The notes under the pieces were generated by a model. It had not been told where the DNA came from and ran no database searches. It worked only from the letters and a program-made list of their open reading frames with translations. Shown piece after piece: positions 1 to 9,184 of a DNA stretch of 50,686 bases (position 1 is its first letter; each line of letters starts with the position of its first letter). The stretch is from NCBI GenBank assembly GCA_964350135.1, contig CAYGJN010000002.1, positions 1 through 50,686 on the forward strand, written 5' to 3'. This DNA comes from CAYGJN01 sp964350135 (GTDB lineage Bacteria; Bdellovibrionota; Bacteriovoracia; Bacteriovoracales; Bacteriovoracaceae). The position numbers and the translations under genes are program-made.

Positions 1-1
1 T

Positions 2-142
2 GCCAATATAGGAGTTGAAATAGATCAGAACATTGTGAATTCACCATTATATATGGCCTACAAACAGGTTTCTCATTCGATTCCCATGAGAACGGCCATT
101 ATTCGATCAGTACTCAAAGGAGCACAAAGTGGATCTGTTTAA
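2..142 (+). CDS. pyrB: Aspartate carbamoyltransferase, C-terminal end (partial)
   Basis: Only the last 46 codons are inside the window; the gene starts upstream. The frame ends at the TAA at 140-142. The tail contains NSPLYMAYKQVSHSIPMRTA, which fits the C-terminal helix of bacterial PyrB, where a 'DSPxSxIxxQVxNGVxVRMA' pattern is usual. PyrB joins carbamoyl phosphate to aspartate, the next step after the enzyme encoded downstream. The stop overlaps the GTG start of carAB by 14 bases, so the two are translationally coupled, and the pyrimidine context supports the call. Only a fragment is visible, so dihydroorotase is not fully excluded, but the motif fits PyrB better. Confidence 0.72.
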   Translation, partial: ANIGVEIDQNIVNSPLYMAYKQVSHSIPMRTAIIRSVLKGAQSGSV

Positions 143-3100
143 ACAAAAAGCTTTTCTACACTTTAAGGATAAAACTTTTAGCGGAGTACTTGTCTGTTCG
201 GAGAAGATTACAAATCTCGAATTATGGGGAGAATCAGTTTTTACAACTTCTCAGACTGGCTATCAGGAGTCTATTACTGACCCGTCTTTTTTAGGACAAC
301 ATCTTTGTTTTAGCTATCCACATATTGGCAATTATCCGTTTAATCCAAGAGATAACCAAAGTGACAAGCCACATGTCTCAAGTGTGATTTGTCATAAAAT
401 TCACTATAATGACTTTTTTAGACGTTATAAAATACCTGTGTTAAGTGAGGTCGATACAAGAGAGCTCATAAAGTACATAACTACAATTTGCGATAATCAA
501 ATTAGTGTTCTTAGTCTTTCAAGTGAAAGACCAGCTGCATCTGTATTTAGTGAAGATAAACTGCATTGTGAGGATTTAGATAAAGTTACTAATCCCAATA
601 CACAGACAATTATAGAGGGTGAAAATCCCATCTGCTTTATGGATTATGGCTCAAAACAGGCCATCATCAATCAGTTTAAAGATTTAGGATATCCTCTAAG
701 GATTTTTAACCATACGGCCAGTGCCAAAGAGGTTCTTGAACTTGATCCAAGACTGATCTTTCTTTCTAATGGACCTGGAGATCCTAAAAAATATTTATAT
801 CAAATCGAGCAGATTAGAAATTTTATATCTAACAAAATACCTATTAGGGCTATTTGTCTTGGACATCAACTTTTAGCAGAAGCTTTAGGTGCAAAAACTT
901 ACAAACTTCCTTTTGGCCATAGAGGAGGAAATCATCCTGTTTTTGATTTAACAACTGGCAAGGTTGTAATTACAAGTCAAAACCATGGTTATGCGGTTGA
1001 TGAAAAATCATTTGAATCTGTGCTTGATGATAATATTAGCGAGCGAGAACTTTTCATTTCTCATAAATCATTATTTGATCAATCAATAGAAGGAATCTCA
1101 TCTAAAGATAATTTTCTTAAATCAGTACAATTTCATCCAGAAGCAAAGCCCGGCCCATTAGACACCTTAAGTTTTTTTACTGATATAGATAAATACCTTA
1201 AAGGTGAGTTTCAAGATAATAACTCCAAGCAAGTTGCAACTCCTCCAGATGTAATAAGAAAAAGATTTAAAAAAGATATTCCTTATAAACGTGTTTTAAT
1301 TATCGGCAGTGGTCCAATTAAAATTGGTCAAGCCTCTGAGTTTGATTATTCGGGTACTCAGGCCATAAAGGCGCTTAAAGAAGAAGGTATACAAGTTGTA
1401 CTTTTAAATTCAAACCCTGCAACGATCATGACTGATGAAAATTTGGCAGACGCCACTTATATTGAGCCAATTTCTCTAGACTCTTTAAAAAAGATTATTT
1501 TAAAAGAAAATATTGACGCCATTATTACTACCATGGGTGGGCAAACTGCTCTTAACCTATCTCTGCAACTTCATGATAGTGGTTTTTTAGATGATAAAAA
1601 TATTACTATCCTTGGTGCCAAAAAAGAGACTGTTGAGAAAACAGAAGATCGAGATCTTTTTGCCGCTGAACTAGATATTCTTGGTTATACAACTTGTTCA
1701 AGAGTTAAAGTGCACTCAGTTGATGAAGCCATTAAATCTGCACAGACTGAAATCGGTTTTCCACTTATTATTAGAAGAGACTTTGCTCTTGGGGGCAAAG
1801 GATCAACGACTATTTATAGTGAAGAAGAACTTAAATCATTTCTAGGCCATCGCTCTGAATACCCGGTAAGCCTTGAAAGGTCACTTCTAGGTTTTAAAGA
1901 AGTAGAATTAGAGGTAATGGTCGATCAAGAGCAAAATGGTGTTATCATCTGCTCAATCGAAAATATAGATCCATGTGGCGTTCATACAGGAGATAGTATT
2001 ACAGTGGCTCCTGCTCAAACCATCAGTGATCATTGTATGCAACAGCTAAGAACAATGACCATCAAAATTGCTATCCATATGGGAGTAGTTACAGGTGGAG
2101 CAAATGTTCAATTTGCTATTAACCCAAAAGATGAAAATGATATTGTTGTCATAGAAATGAATCCAAGAGTATCAAGATCTTCAGCTCTTGCCAGCAAGGC
2201 CACAGGCTACCCTATAGCCAAGATCTCTACCAAGCTAGCTCTTGGCTATACCTTATCTGAAATTTTAAACGATATAACAAAAAATAGCCCTGTTTCTTTC
2301 GAACCAACTCAAGACTATGTTGCTGTTAAAATTCCGCTTTTTCCTTTTCACAAATTTCCAAGAACTAAAAGAATTCTTGGAACTCAAATGAGATCAGTGG
2401 GTGAAGTTTTGGCCATAGGATCAAACTTTAATGAAGCATTTTTTAAGGCCCTACGCTCTTTAGAAATGGGGCTTGAAGTACCAAGACTATCTCTTTTAAA
2501 AGACCCAGATTATATTCCAACTCTTAAAGGCATTGAAGAAAGACTCTCTCAGTTTAGAGAACTATCATTATTAACTTGCCTTGAAGGAATAAGAAGAGGT
2601 TATTCAGTTGATTATATTAATGGCCTTTCCAGCATTGATAAATGGTTTATTGAGCGAATGATGGATTTTTTCAACTTGGAATCAGGACTAATCGAACAAG
2701 AAAGCAGCCTTGATAATACAGAAACTTTATTAGAGTTAAAAAGAAATGGCTTTTCTGATAAGTACTTGGCCCTTCTTACTAATAAGAATGAAGACCAGAT
2801 ACTAAAGCTAAGGCTCGAAAATAAAATTATCCCAAGTTATAGAGCAGTTGATACTTGCAGTGGTGAGTTTATTGCTTACACACCTTATTTTTATTCAACC
2901 TACCAAAGTTATAATGAGGCTAAACCATTAGGAAATGCTCTTGTTATTACAGGTTCCGGACCTAATAGAATAGGACAGGGAATTGAGTTTGATTACTCTT
3001 GTGTTAAGGCCTGTGAAGCAACAAGAGAATGTGGCAAAAATGCTATTATGATTAATTCTAACCCTGAAACTGTATCTACTGATTATGATAGCTCGGATCG

Positions 3101-4496
3101 ACTCTATCTATCACCTCTTTATGAAGAAGATGTCTTTGATATTCTCTGTCATGAAAATCCTGATGGTATTATATGGTCTTTTGCAGGACAAACAGGAATT
3201 AGATTAAGAGAGAGAATTGACCTTGGTTTTCGCTCAAGGCTTAGAACTTTTAATTTTTTAGGTAGTCCATCTGAAACACTTGATCTTTGTGAGGATAGAA
3301 AGGCCTTTAGTGAAGTTATACAATCTCTAGATTTAAGCCTTACAAGATCACAAGAAATTCGCACCTATAGAGAGCTTTTAGAAGTATTAGAAGAAATTGG
3401 CTTTCCGGTAATAATGCGTCCAAGCTATGTTATTGGTGGTGAGTCCATGTTTATTATTAAAAATTTAATGGATATTGATAATTTGCCAGACTATGCCATC
3501 CAACACCTCAACGGTGGTAAGACAACATTTCTAGTGGAAAATTATATTGAAAACGCATTTGAATATGATGTTGATCTGGTAAGAGATGAATTTGGAAATC
3601 ACATTGTTTGTATTTGCGAACATATTGAACATGCTGGAGTCCATTCAGGTGACTCAGGCATGATTACCCCACCTATTCAAATCACAAAAGAAACTCAATC
3701 AAGGCTAATTAAAATTGCTAAACAACTCTCTACAAAACTTAAAATAGTCGGCCCTATAAATATTCAATTTGCTATTAAAGGTGAAGATATTTATTGTATC
3801 GAAGCTAACCCAAGAGGCTCTCGTACCATTCCTTTTTTATCCAAGGCCTATCACAGATCACTTTCCACTTACGCTGTTAAAGCAATGCTGGGTCAAAAAA
3901 TAGAACCTATAGAAAATATTGATCTGAATTATTATTGTGTAAAACAATCGACTTTTCCTTTTGATCGTTTTTTAGATGATCATAATATTCTAGGTCCTAT
4001 TATGAAGTCTACTGGTGAGACTATGGGTATTGATTATAAATTAACTGATGCTATTATTAAATCTTACCAAGCAAACTTTCCAAATTTTACTGAGGCTGGA
4101 AAAATTCTTATTAGTCTCTCTGATGAATCAAAGAAAACTATTGGCCCATTACTTAAATCTCTTAGAGATACAAAGCATGAGGTTTATGCAACACCAGGGA
4201 CCTTTGGTTTCTTGCAAGCATTAGATATTAATTGCACAAGAGTTGAAAAACTTCACAAGGATGATAAGAGAATAAATATTAGAGATATCTTGCAGGATCC
4301 AGAACTTGGTGCAGTTATAAATACTCCTTATAATAGTGGTAAAGCAAAAAGTGACGGAGATGTTATTAGAGGTCTGGCGGCCCTGAAGGGTGCAGCAGTA
4401 TTCACTAGAGAAGAAAATATTGTATCCTTTCTTGAATCCTTTAAAGAGTTTAATCAAGAAACAACACAGCCATATTCTTTGCAGGAACTTAAATGA
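129..4496 (+). CDS. carAB: Carbamoyl-phosphate synthase, fused small (CarA) and large (CarB) subunits
   Basis: Makes carbamoyl phosphate from glutamine, bicarbonate and two ATP for pyrimidines and arginine. The 1455-residue protein carries a complete CarA region (about 1-368) and a complete CarB region (about 385-1455). The class I glutaminase has Cys243 in ICLGHQ and His336/Glu338 in FHPEA. The first synthase half starts near residue 388 with GSGPIKIGQASEFDYSG, the second near 935 with GSGPNRIGQGIEFDYS. The last ~130 residues are the MGS-like allosteric domain. A linker of about 20 residues joins the subunits with no stop between them. The start is GTG with AAAGGAG at 116-122. Bacteria normally encode carA and carB separately; fusion is the rule in eukaryotic CAD and Ura2. 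The first ATP-grasp has RRDFALGGKGS instead of the common RPSFTMGGxGG. Confidence 0.96.
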   Translation: MDLFKQKAFLHFKDKTFSGVLVCSEKITNLELWGESVFTTSQTGYQESITDPSFLGQHLCFSYPHIGNYPFNPRDNQSDKPHVSSVICHKIHYNDFFRRYKIPVLSEVDTRELIKYITTICDNQISVLSLSSERPAASVFSEDKLHCEDLDKVTNPNTQTIIEGENPICFMDYGSKQAIINQFKDLGYPLRIFNHTASAKEVLELDPRLIFLSNGPGDPKKYLYQIEQIRNFISNKIPIRAICLGHQLLAEALGAKTYKLPFGHRGGNHPVFDLTTGKVVITSQNHGYAVDEKSFESVLDDNISERELFISHKSLFDQSIEGISSKDNFLKSVQFHPEAKPGPLDTLSFFTDIDKYLKGEFQDNNSKQVATPPDVIRKRFKKDIPYKRVLIIGSGPIKIGQASEFDYSGTQAIKALKEEGIQVVLLNSNPATIMTDENLADATYIEPISLDSLKKIILKENIDAIITTMGGQTALNLSLQLHDSGFLDDKNITILGAKKETVEKTEDRDLFAAELDILGYTTCSRVKVHSVDEAIKSAQTEIGFPLIIRRDFALGGKGSTTIYSEEELKSFLGHRSEYPVSLERSLLGFKEVELEVMVDQEQNGVIICSIENIDPCGVHTGDSITVAPAQTISDHCMQQLRTMTIKIAIHMGVVTGGANVQFAINPKDENDIVVIEMNPRVSRSSALASKATGYPIAKISTKLALGYTLSEILNDITKNSPVSFEPTQDYVAVKIPLFPFHKFPRTKRILGTQMRSVGEVLAIGSNFNEAFFKALRSLEMGLEVPRLSLLKDPDYIPTLKGIEERLSQFRELSLLTCLEGIRRGYSVDYINGLSSIDKWFIERMMDFFNLESGLIEQESSLDNTETLLELKRNGFSDKYLALLTNKNEDQILKLRLENKIIPSYRAVDTCSGEFIAYTPYFYSTYQSYNEAKPLGNALVITGSGPNRIGQGIEFDYSCVKACEATRECGKNAIMINSNPETVSTDYDSSDRLYLSPLYEEDVFDILCHENPDGIIWSFAGQTGIRLRERIDLGFRSRLRTFNFLGSPSETLDLCEDRKAFSEVIQSLDLSLTRSQEIRTYRELLEVLEEIGFPVIMRPSYVIGGESMFIIKNLMDIDNLPDYAIQHLNGGKTTFLVENYIENAFEYDVDLVRDEFGNHIVCICEHIEHAGVHSGDSGMITPPIQITKETQSRLIKIAKQLSTKLKIVGPINIQFAIKGEDIYCIEANPRGSRTIPFLSKAYHRSLSTYAVKAMLGQKIEPIENIDLNYYCVKQSTFPFDRFLDDHNILGPIMKSTGETMGIDYKLTDAIIKSYQANFPNFTEAGKILISLSDESKKTIGPLLKSLRDTKHEVYATPGTFGFLQALDINCTRVEKLHKDDKRINIRDILQDPELGAVINTPYNSGKAKSDGDVIRGLAALKGAAVFTREENIVSFLESFKEFNQETTQPYSLQELK

Positions 4497-5164
4497 AAAG
4501 GATTGATAAAGTTTATGTGGCCCTGGACAATTTAAATAAGCATGAGGTCCAAAGCTTTATTAAAGCTAACCCTGAATTCAAAAAATATAAAATAGGTTTA
4601 GAGCTTTATCTTCGTTATGGTAAGTCCTTTGTTGAAGAACTGTGCAATGAATATGATATCGATATTTTTCTAGATCTTAAACTTCATGATATTCCTAATA
4701 CTGTAGCTAAGGCCATTGAATCTTTAGAAGGACTCAAGCTGGACTTTCTTACGATTCATCTTGCAGGTGGCCCTGGAATGATCGAAAAAGCTGCACAAGC
4801 AAGAGATAAGTACCTTCCAGAAATGAAACTTTTGGGAGTAAGTTTTCTTACTTCACTTGATAACACTGATGCCAAGAAAATTTTTAATCTTGATAAACTC
4901 CCTATAAATGAAATTATTAGTTTTGCAGAAACAACATCTATTGATGCCCTTGTCTGTCCGGCCTTATCTCTCGCACGCTTAAACACTAAACTTCCCAAAA
5001 TTTGTACACGGATTAGTTTTGATGGTGATAACTCTGATGATCAAAAATCTGTGGTTACACCCAAAAAGGCAATTGCACTAGGAGCAGACTTTTTAGTTAT
5101 AGGAAGGTCTCTAACTAAAGAGACCCAATTAAAAGAAAAAAAGAATATTTTATTGAGCCTTTGA
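4493..5164 (+). CDS. pyrF: Orotidine 5'-phosphate decarboxylase
   Basis: Catalyses the last step of UMP synthesis, decarboxylation of orotidine 5'-phosphate. The 223-residue protein has the signature DLKLHDIPNTV at residues 61-71, which carries the catalytic Asp-x-Lys-x-x-Asp set (Asp61, Lys63, Asp66). Near the C-terminus, LVIGRSLT matches the phosphate-binding loop. The ATG lies inside the carAB stop (ATGA overlap), so pyrF is translationally coupled to carAB. Length is slightly short for the family but all core motifs are present. Confidence 0.95.
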   Translation: MKRIDKVYVALDNLNKHEVQSFIKANPEFKKYKIGLELYLRYGKSFVEELCNEYDIDIFLDLKLHDIPNTVAKAIESLEGLKLDFLTIHLAGGPGMIEKAAQARDKYLPEMKLLGVSFLTSLDNTDAKKIFNLDKLPINEIISFAETTSIDALVCPALSLARLNTKLPKICTRISFDGDNSDDQKSVVTPKKAIALGADFLVIGRSLTKETQLKEKKNILLSL

Positions 5165-5172
5165 GGTGGCGC

Positions 5173-5188
5173 CATAGCAAAAGCTATG
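5173..5188. other. Stem-loop between convergent genes, possible terminator
   Basis: CATAGC and GCTATG pair perfectly around an AAAA loop just after the pyrF stop, and partial pairing continues outward (GGTG with TACC). No run of T follows on either strand, so this would be an atypical terminator or a 3' end-protecting hairpin for the pyr operon. Confidence 0.4.
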
Positions 5189-5218
5189 ACACTACCACAA
5201 GGAAGAAGTAAGCTTGAT

Positions 5219-5932
5219 CTAGAAGTAAAGACTTACGCTTAGATCAAGATCACCAGTATACTGAAATACAAAAGATTTTTTGTTTCCACTTATAGGTGCT
5301 AGTTTTAAATCAAAACTATTCAGATTAGTTCTAACTCTCACATCATCTACTGAACTACCAGCAATCTTTAATAGCATTTTAAACATAAAGCTTCTTGTAA
5401 TTCCTAGCTTTAGTTGTTCAGATAATTGCTCATGTATCATCTGAGCTGTATCATTAATAAAATCATCTACACTTTTTTGCGTCAGTTCAAAAATCACAGT
5501 TTCTTCACCTGTTTTTAAACTAGCAAAATCTCCTTGTGTAAATTCAGCAACAAGATCGATATTTTGATCAAAACAAACGACTGCACCTTTGATTTTATCA
5601 CATTCTTTAGCGTCTAAATTAATTAGAAGTTCACCATTTATTCCTTCTTTTAACGTTATTCTATTATGTCCATCATCCCATTTTTTTTTACCTGGAACTC
5701 TTCTACTCTTAGATTTATCTTTAGATATTTTCCCATCTCCATCAACTAAAACGGCATTCATTTTCATGCGACGTTTTTTAACCTCATAAACAAGCTCTGT
5801 TTCAGTTTCTGAAGTTAGCTTATAAGTATCCTGATACTGAGAAATCTCTGCGGCCATATCAATATAAACTGATTCTGCCTGAGCATTGAATAAGAACGTT
5901 GAAAAAATAATAGCAATAAAAACTGTTTTCAT
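5219..5932 (-). CDS. Secreted protein of unknown function
   Basis: I do not recognise a family. The 237-residue product starts with a clear Sec signal peptide (MKTVFIAIIFSTFLFNAQA) with likely cleavage before ESVY. The start chosen is the ATG preceded by AAGGAG six bases upstream; an earlier in-frame Met ten codons upstream would spoil the signal peptide. The middle is rich in charged residues (KKRRMKMN, KSKSRRVPGKKKWDD). The C-terminus ends in alternating hydrophobic residues and Phe, suggesting beta structure. The protein is probably periplasmic or outer-membrane associated. It is convergent with pyrF. A 5-6 bp stem (TCTCC/GGAGA) could mask its ribosome binding site. Confidence 0.8.
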   Translation of the reverse strand: MKTVFIAIIFSTFLFNAQAESVYIDMAAEISQYQDTYKLTSETETELVYEVKKRRMKMNAVLVDGDGKISKDKSKSRRVPGKKKWDDGHNRITLKEGINGELLINLDAKECDKIKGAVVCFDQNIDLVAEFTQGDFASLKTGEETVIFELTQKSVDDFINDTAQMIHEQLSEQLKLGITRSFMFKMLLKIAGSSVDDVRVRTNLNSFDLKLAPISGNKKSFVFQYTGDLDLSVSLYF

Positions 5933-6050
5933 AAAAATCTCCTTGTGTTGTAGTGGAGACAATTTATAAGAAAATTAAGATCAAAACTACTGCTCAGTTC
6001 TGCCTAAAAAGCTTGAATTGTGTAATTTTTATAAGATTTTAAAAAATATT

Positions 6051-7883
6051 CTATTTAAAGAACTTTATGCTCATAAGATTAAACTGACCTGTTTTATCAA
6101 TACAGCCGTCTTTAATATCTGTAATGGCCAAGTTAAATGGTCTATTTGGATCTGTTGAAAGATAGAGCTTTCCTGAAAATATATCTGTTTCAAAAGGAAT
6201 ATTCCATAATCCATGGAGCGTAAATATTTCCTGAACCTTACACTCGCCAATTTCTGCATAAATAACAACGGCAGTAGCACTTCCTAAGCTTCCATCTTTT
6301 CGTTCTAAAACATCTGTTTGCATATGTAGAGCAACAGTAAGCCCTAAAGATAAATCGTTATAAGCAAAGGTCAATTGTTTACCATCTTCATAGCAAGTAA
6401 AACCTTCTACAAGACCAGCTTCTTCACTTTCATTTGTTGCCCTAAGCCCTCTAGAAACAGGGTAATAACCTATTGAAGATGTGTGAACACTACTTCCACC
6501 TGTTATTTCAAGATGTTTTTTGCCTTCAAAAACGGGAGATTCACAAAGCTGTTTATAATTATAGTCATAAGAGTGATCATAGGCTGCGTAATTTTCTAAA
6601 AACTCTTTCACACTTTTTTTATTATCATGGACTTCCATTAGATAATGAAAAATATCTCCTAGAACTATGGCACGAGAATAATAAGGTGCTTTAAGACTTT
6701 GAAAAGTTCCTTTTCCTAGGTATTCAAGACGAGGGTTTTTGCAATTCGAGTTTCTTACATAAATAGTATAAGGATCACCTCCGCTAATATGAAAGCCACT
6801 TGGGGTTTGAAGCTCCAAAATCTCGCCTAATACTTCATAACTAGTTTTAGGCCTAGAACCACTGCCATCAGCGGCGTCACCAGAACCACCACCATCAGCA
6901 GCATCACCAGAGCCACCAACTGGTATAATATCACTCACACTGGGAGCAAGCTCCAGGGGACAAGATTCTTCAATAAAGATATTTTTACTACCATCTTTAG
7001 CAACAATAATACGTTTGCGTTTTATTTTGCCATCTTCATTTGTCATTGAATAAAAAAGTGAAGGCTTGTCATAAAGATTTCCACCATTTTTATAATTCAG
7101 CCATGGATTTTTCTTTTCAAATAATTCTGGAAGATAAGTCAGTATTTCAGAAGTTGGAATACCATAAGATTGTTCACCATTGACCTCAGTTTTAGTCACC
7201 ATGGCCGTTGGCATAAGTTCAATCATATTATCTGTATTTTTTACTGCATGATAAAATGCCGTACCACTAAGACCTGGATGAACAGCAACAGCTGAAAAAA
7301 CGAGACCAGTCTCTATTCCCAAAAGATGATGTTCTTTTCTTGTTTGCCAAAACAGATCTTTAGAAGTGTTAAGCAAAAGCATTTTATCTTCTGTGCCAGG
7401 ATAAACACCAACAACTCCCCCCCAGCCAATACGTTCAATATCTTTTTTCTTATATCCTTTGAGGCCTTTTTTAAAAGTAAATGTTTCTTTAAGAAAGTCA
7501 GGTTTTCCCTCAATTTTCAAAAGAGCAAGGTCTAATGTTGGTGAATCAGCATGTAACACTGCTTTAATTTTATTATCCTTGCAACCAATAGTGATAATAT
7601 CATCTTTTTCAACAGCGTCAGAATAACTCACGACATGGGAAGGTGTTAGAATATAAAAATCTTCTTTATTCTCATGAGCAATAACCCATCCTACTCCATG
7701 AGCATAAGATTTGAGATCATACTTTTTAACTTCAATATCTACTGAGACAAAACGGCATTTACCGTCTTTGGGATGCAACTTACCTGTATCAGGGTGAAGG
7801 CCTTTGCCTGTTGGCATCCAAGAAGAGCTCTGTGCATGAAGAGATAAAGATAACAATGAAATTACAACTAAAAATAACTTCAC
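6051..7883 (-). CDS. Secreted trypsin-like serine protease with C-terminal domain
   Basis: The 610-residue protein has a signal peptide (MKLFLVVISLLSLSLHAQ) followed by a trypsin-like protease domain at about 45-265. The catalytic triad is visible as His83 (TPSHVV), Asp118 (TLDLALLKI) and Ser206 (HPGLSGTA, in place of GDSGGP). A glycine/alanine/aspartate linker near residues 322-345 holds two copies of GSGDAADG. The C-terminal ~260 residues are an unrecognised domain. The protein is probably exported and acts on envelope or extracellular substrates. Its ATG overlaps the stop of the upstream TPR/winged-helix gene (ATGA), so the two are coupled. The GLSG nucleophile loop is closer to HtrA-like or glutamyl-endopeptidase-like enzymes than to classical trypsin. 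Confidence 0.85.
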   Translation of the reverse strand: MKLFLVVISLLSLSLHAQSSSWMPTGKGLHPDTGKLHPKDGKCRFVSVDIEVKKYDLKSYAHGVGWVIAHENKEDFYILTPSHVVSYSDAVEKDDIITIGCKDNKIKAVLHADSPTLDLALLKIEGKPDFLKETFTFKKGLKGYKKKDIERIGWGGVVGVYPGTEDKMLLLNTSKDLFWQTRKEHHLLGIETGLVFSAVAVHPGLSGTAFYHAVKNTDNMIELMPTAMVTKTEVNGEQSYGIPTSEILTYLPELFEKKNPWLNYKNGGNLYDKPSLFYSMTNEDGKIKRKRIIVAKDGSKNIFIEESCPLELAPSVSDIIPVGGSGDAADGGGSGDAADGSGSRPKTSYEVLGEILELQTPSGFHISGGDPYTIYVRNSNCKNPRLEYLGKGTFQSLKAPYYSRAIVLGDIFHYLMEVHDNKKSVKEFLENYAAYDHSYDYNYKQLCESPVFEGKKHLEITGGSSVHTSSIGYYPVSRGLRATNESEEAGLVEGFTCYEDGKQLTFAYNDLSLGLTVALHMQTDVLERKDGSLGSATAVVIYAEIGECKVQEIFTLHGLWNIPFETDIFSGKLYLSTDPNRPFNLAITDIKDGCIDKTGQFNLMSIKFFK

Positions 7884-9010
7884 TTAAAACTTCCTTTTGA
7901 AATCTTTTTCGTTAGGCAATAAAAAGCACCGTCAAAAGAAATAAGACTATTAAACTTTTTATTTATTCTTCCAACAAGCTTAAAAAAACGATTATCAACT
8001 TGATCTATACTTGCCCAGTCTGACCATAATACTTCTATTAAGTAATCTTTTGATGCTTTATTTTTTATAAGAATAGAAATCAACTCCCCTTCTTTACTAT
8101 TAGGTCTCAAAGAATAATCAATATTTTCAATTTTTAATATTTTATTATCTATATCCCAAATTGAATCAGTATCGTTTTCTTCAGATAAAATATACTTTTC
8201 AAAGCGTTCCTTCCAATGAGTTGAAACGCATGAATAATCACTTAAACTTAAACTCTTTTTTTCATTTAACTTTACTAACAAATAATCTCTTGCAAATTCA
8301 AGTCGAGAATCAATAGGCTCAATTAAGAATTCAATATGTGCCCTTGCCATCTGTTGATCTTTTAGCTCTATATAGGTATCAGCCATATGTAAATGAAGTA
8401 GCTCTATATCTGATTGATTATTTGTAGTAACGAGGGCCTTAAGTGCTTTTTTAGCATCTACTAAGGCGGCATTAAATTTTTCCTCTTCAAAATAGATATA
8501 GCTCTTTTGTCTTCTTACCATACCAAGTATTTTTGTTAGACCATTAACTTCTGCTTCAACTTCAATTCTTGAAAGCTCCATTAATACAATCTGGGGTGAG
8601 CTAGTTATTGAACGTGCATTGGCCCTCGACATAACAAAATTGAAGTCACTTAAAAGTTTTTTTTCAATTTTATTTAATAATTCGTACTTTTCACTGGCCT
8701 TAAAAAAGTACTGTTCAGAAGAACTATATTCACCTTGATAAAAGCACTGAAGTCCTTTTATATAATGAGCTTCTGCTTTCCATAATTCATCCTCAAAAGC
8801 TTCTGGTTCAAAATTTATCTCTTGTATAAAAGGCCCCTTGGATTTAATCTCAAGTCTTGCTTTCAAAAGAGCTAAACTCTCTTTTTCAAAACTACTTAAT
8901 TCTTGTTCTCTTTGGCCTCTCAAGTACTTTGAGAAATTATCATAGTCCCCACGAAGTAGTGATATTAACTGCTTTTCATAATTATCTATAATTTGATCAC
9001 GAGTACTCAT
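7880..9010 (-). CDS. TPR-like protein with C-terminal winged-helix-like domain
   Basis: The product (376 residues) has no signal peptide and should be cytoplasmic. The middle (about 75-260) has helical repeats of TPR character (for example residues around AHYIKGLQCFYQGEYSSSEQ and ALVDAKKALKAL). The last ~75 residues (SKEGELISILIKN, then YLIEVLW, then VDNRFFKLVGRINKKF) resemble the OmpR/PhoB-type winged helix of transcription factors. This suggests a regulator that senses through its TPR part, but that is inference. It is followed with a 4-base overlap by the secreted protease. Its start has a weak AAGG six bases upstream. Confidence 0.78.
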   Translation of the reverse strand: MSTRDQIIDNYEKQLISLLRGDYDNFSKYLRGQREQELSSFEKESLALLKARLEIKSKGPFIQEINFEPEAFEDELWKAEAHYIKGLQCFYQGEYSSSEQYFFKASEKYELLNKIEKKLLSDFNFVMSRANARSITSSPQIVLMELSRIEVEAEVNGLTKILGMVRRQKSYIYFEEEKFNAALVDAKKALKALVTTNNQSDIELLHLHMADTYIELKDQQMARAHIEFLIEPIDSRLEFARDYLLVKLNEKKSLSLSDYSCVSTHWKERFEKYILSEENDTDSIWDIDNKILKIENIDYSLRPNSKEGELISILIKNKASKDYLIEVLWSDWASIDQVDNRFFKLVGRINKKFNSLISFDGAFYCLTKKISKGSFK

Positions 9011-9171
9011 AAAGACCTTATTCTTTTACTTATAAAAATTGTAGAAGGTATCCAAACTGAGAAAAGCTATTTGAAATCTTTATATGTACAATCTCTAAAC
9101 AGTTCTAATAAATCGACAATTGTAACCCTCTAAGTACCTGAAAGTACAGACATCTGCTGGCATGGAACTTG

Positions 9172-9177
9172 TATATA
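9172..9177 (+). promoter_or_regulatory. Candidate -10 element (TATATA)
   Basis: TATATA ends seven bases before the ATG at 9185. There is no ribosome binding site, so a transcript from here would begin at or next to the start codon. No convincing -35 is visible at 16-18 bases. The rest of the 174-base divergent gap (9011-9184) shows nothing else I can name. Confidence 0.35.
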
Positions 9178-9184
9178 AAGCCCT

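Noticed and set aside
3149..3364. Antisense open frame within carAB.
   Set aside because: It lies wholly opposite the conserved second synthase half of carAB; no ribosome site and no recognisable motif.
5213..5248. CTTGATCTA...TAGATCAAG inverted repeat at the end of the secreted-protein gene, considered as an operator or terminator.
   Set aside because: The 9-bp arms are perfect but the 18-base loop and lack of T-run make termination unlikely, and it overlaps the stop codon with no promoter nearby.
6840..6925. Repetitive DNA encoding the GSGDAADG linker, considered as a CRISPR or satellite-like repeat.
   Set aside because: It is in frame inside the protease gene, has only two copies and gives a flexible protein linker.
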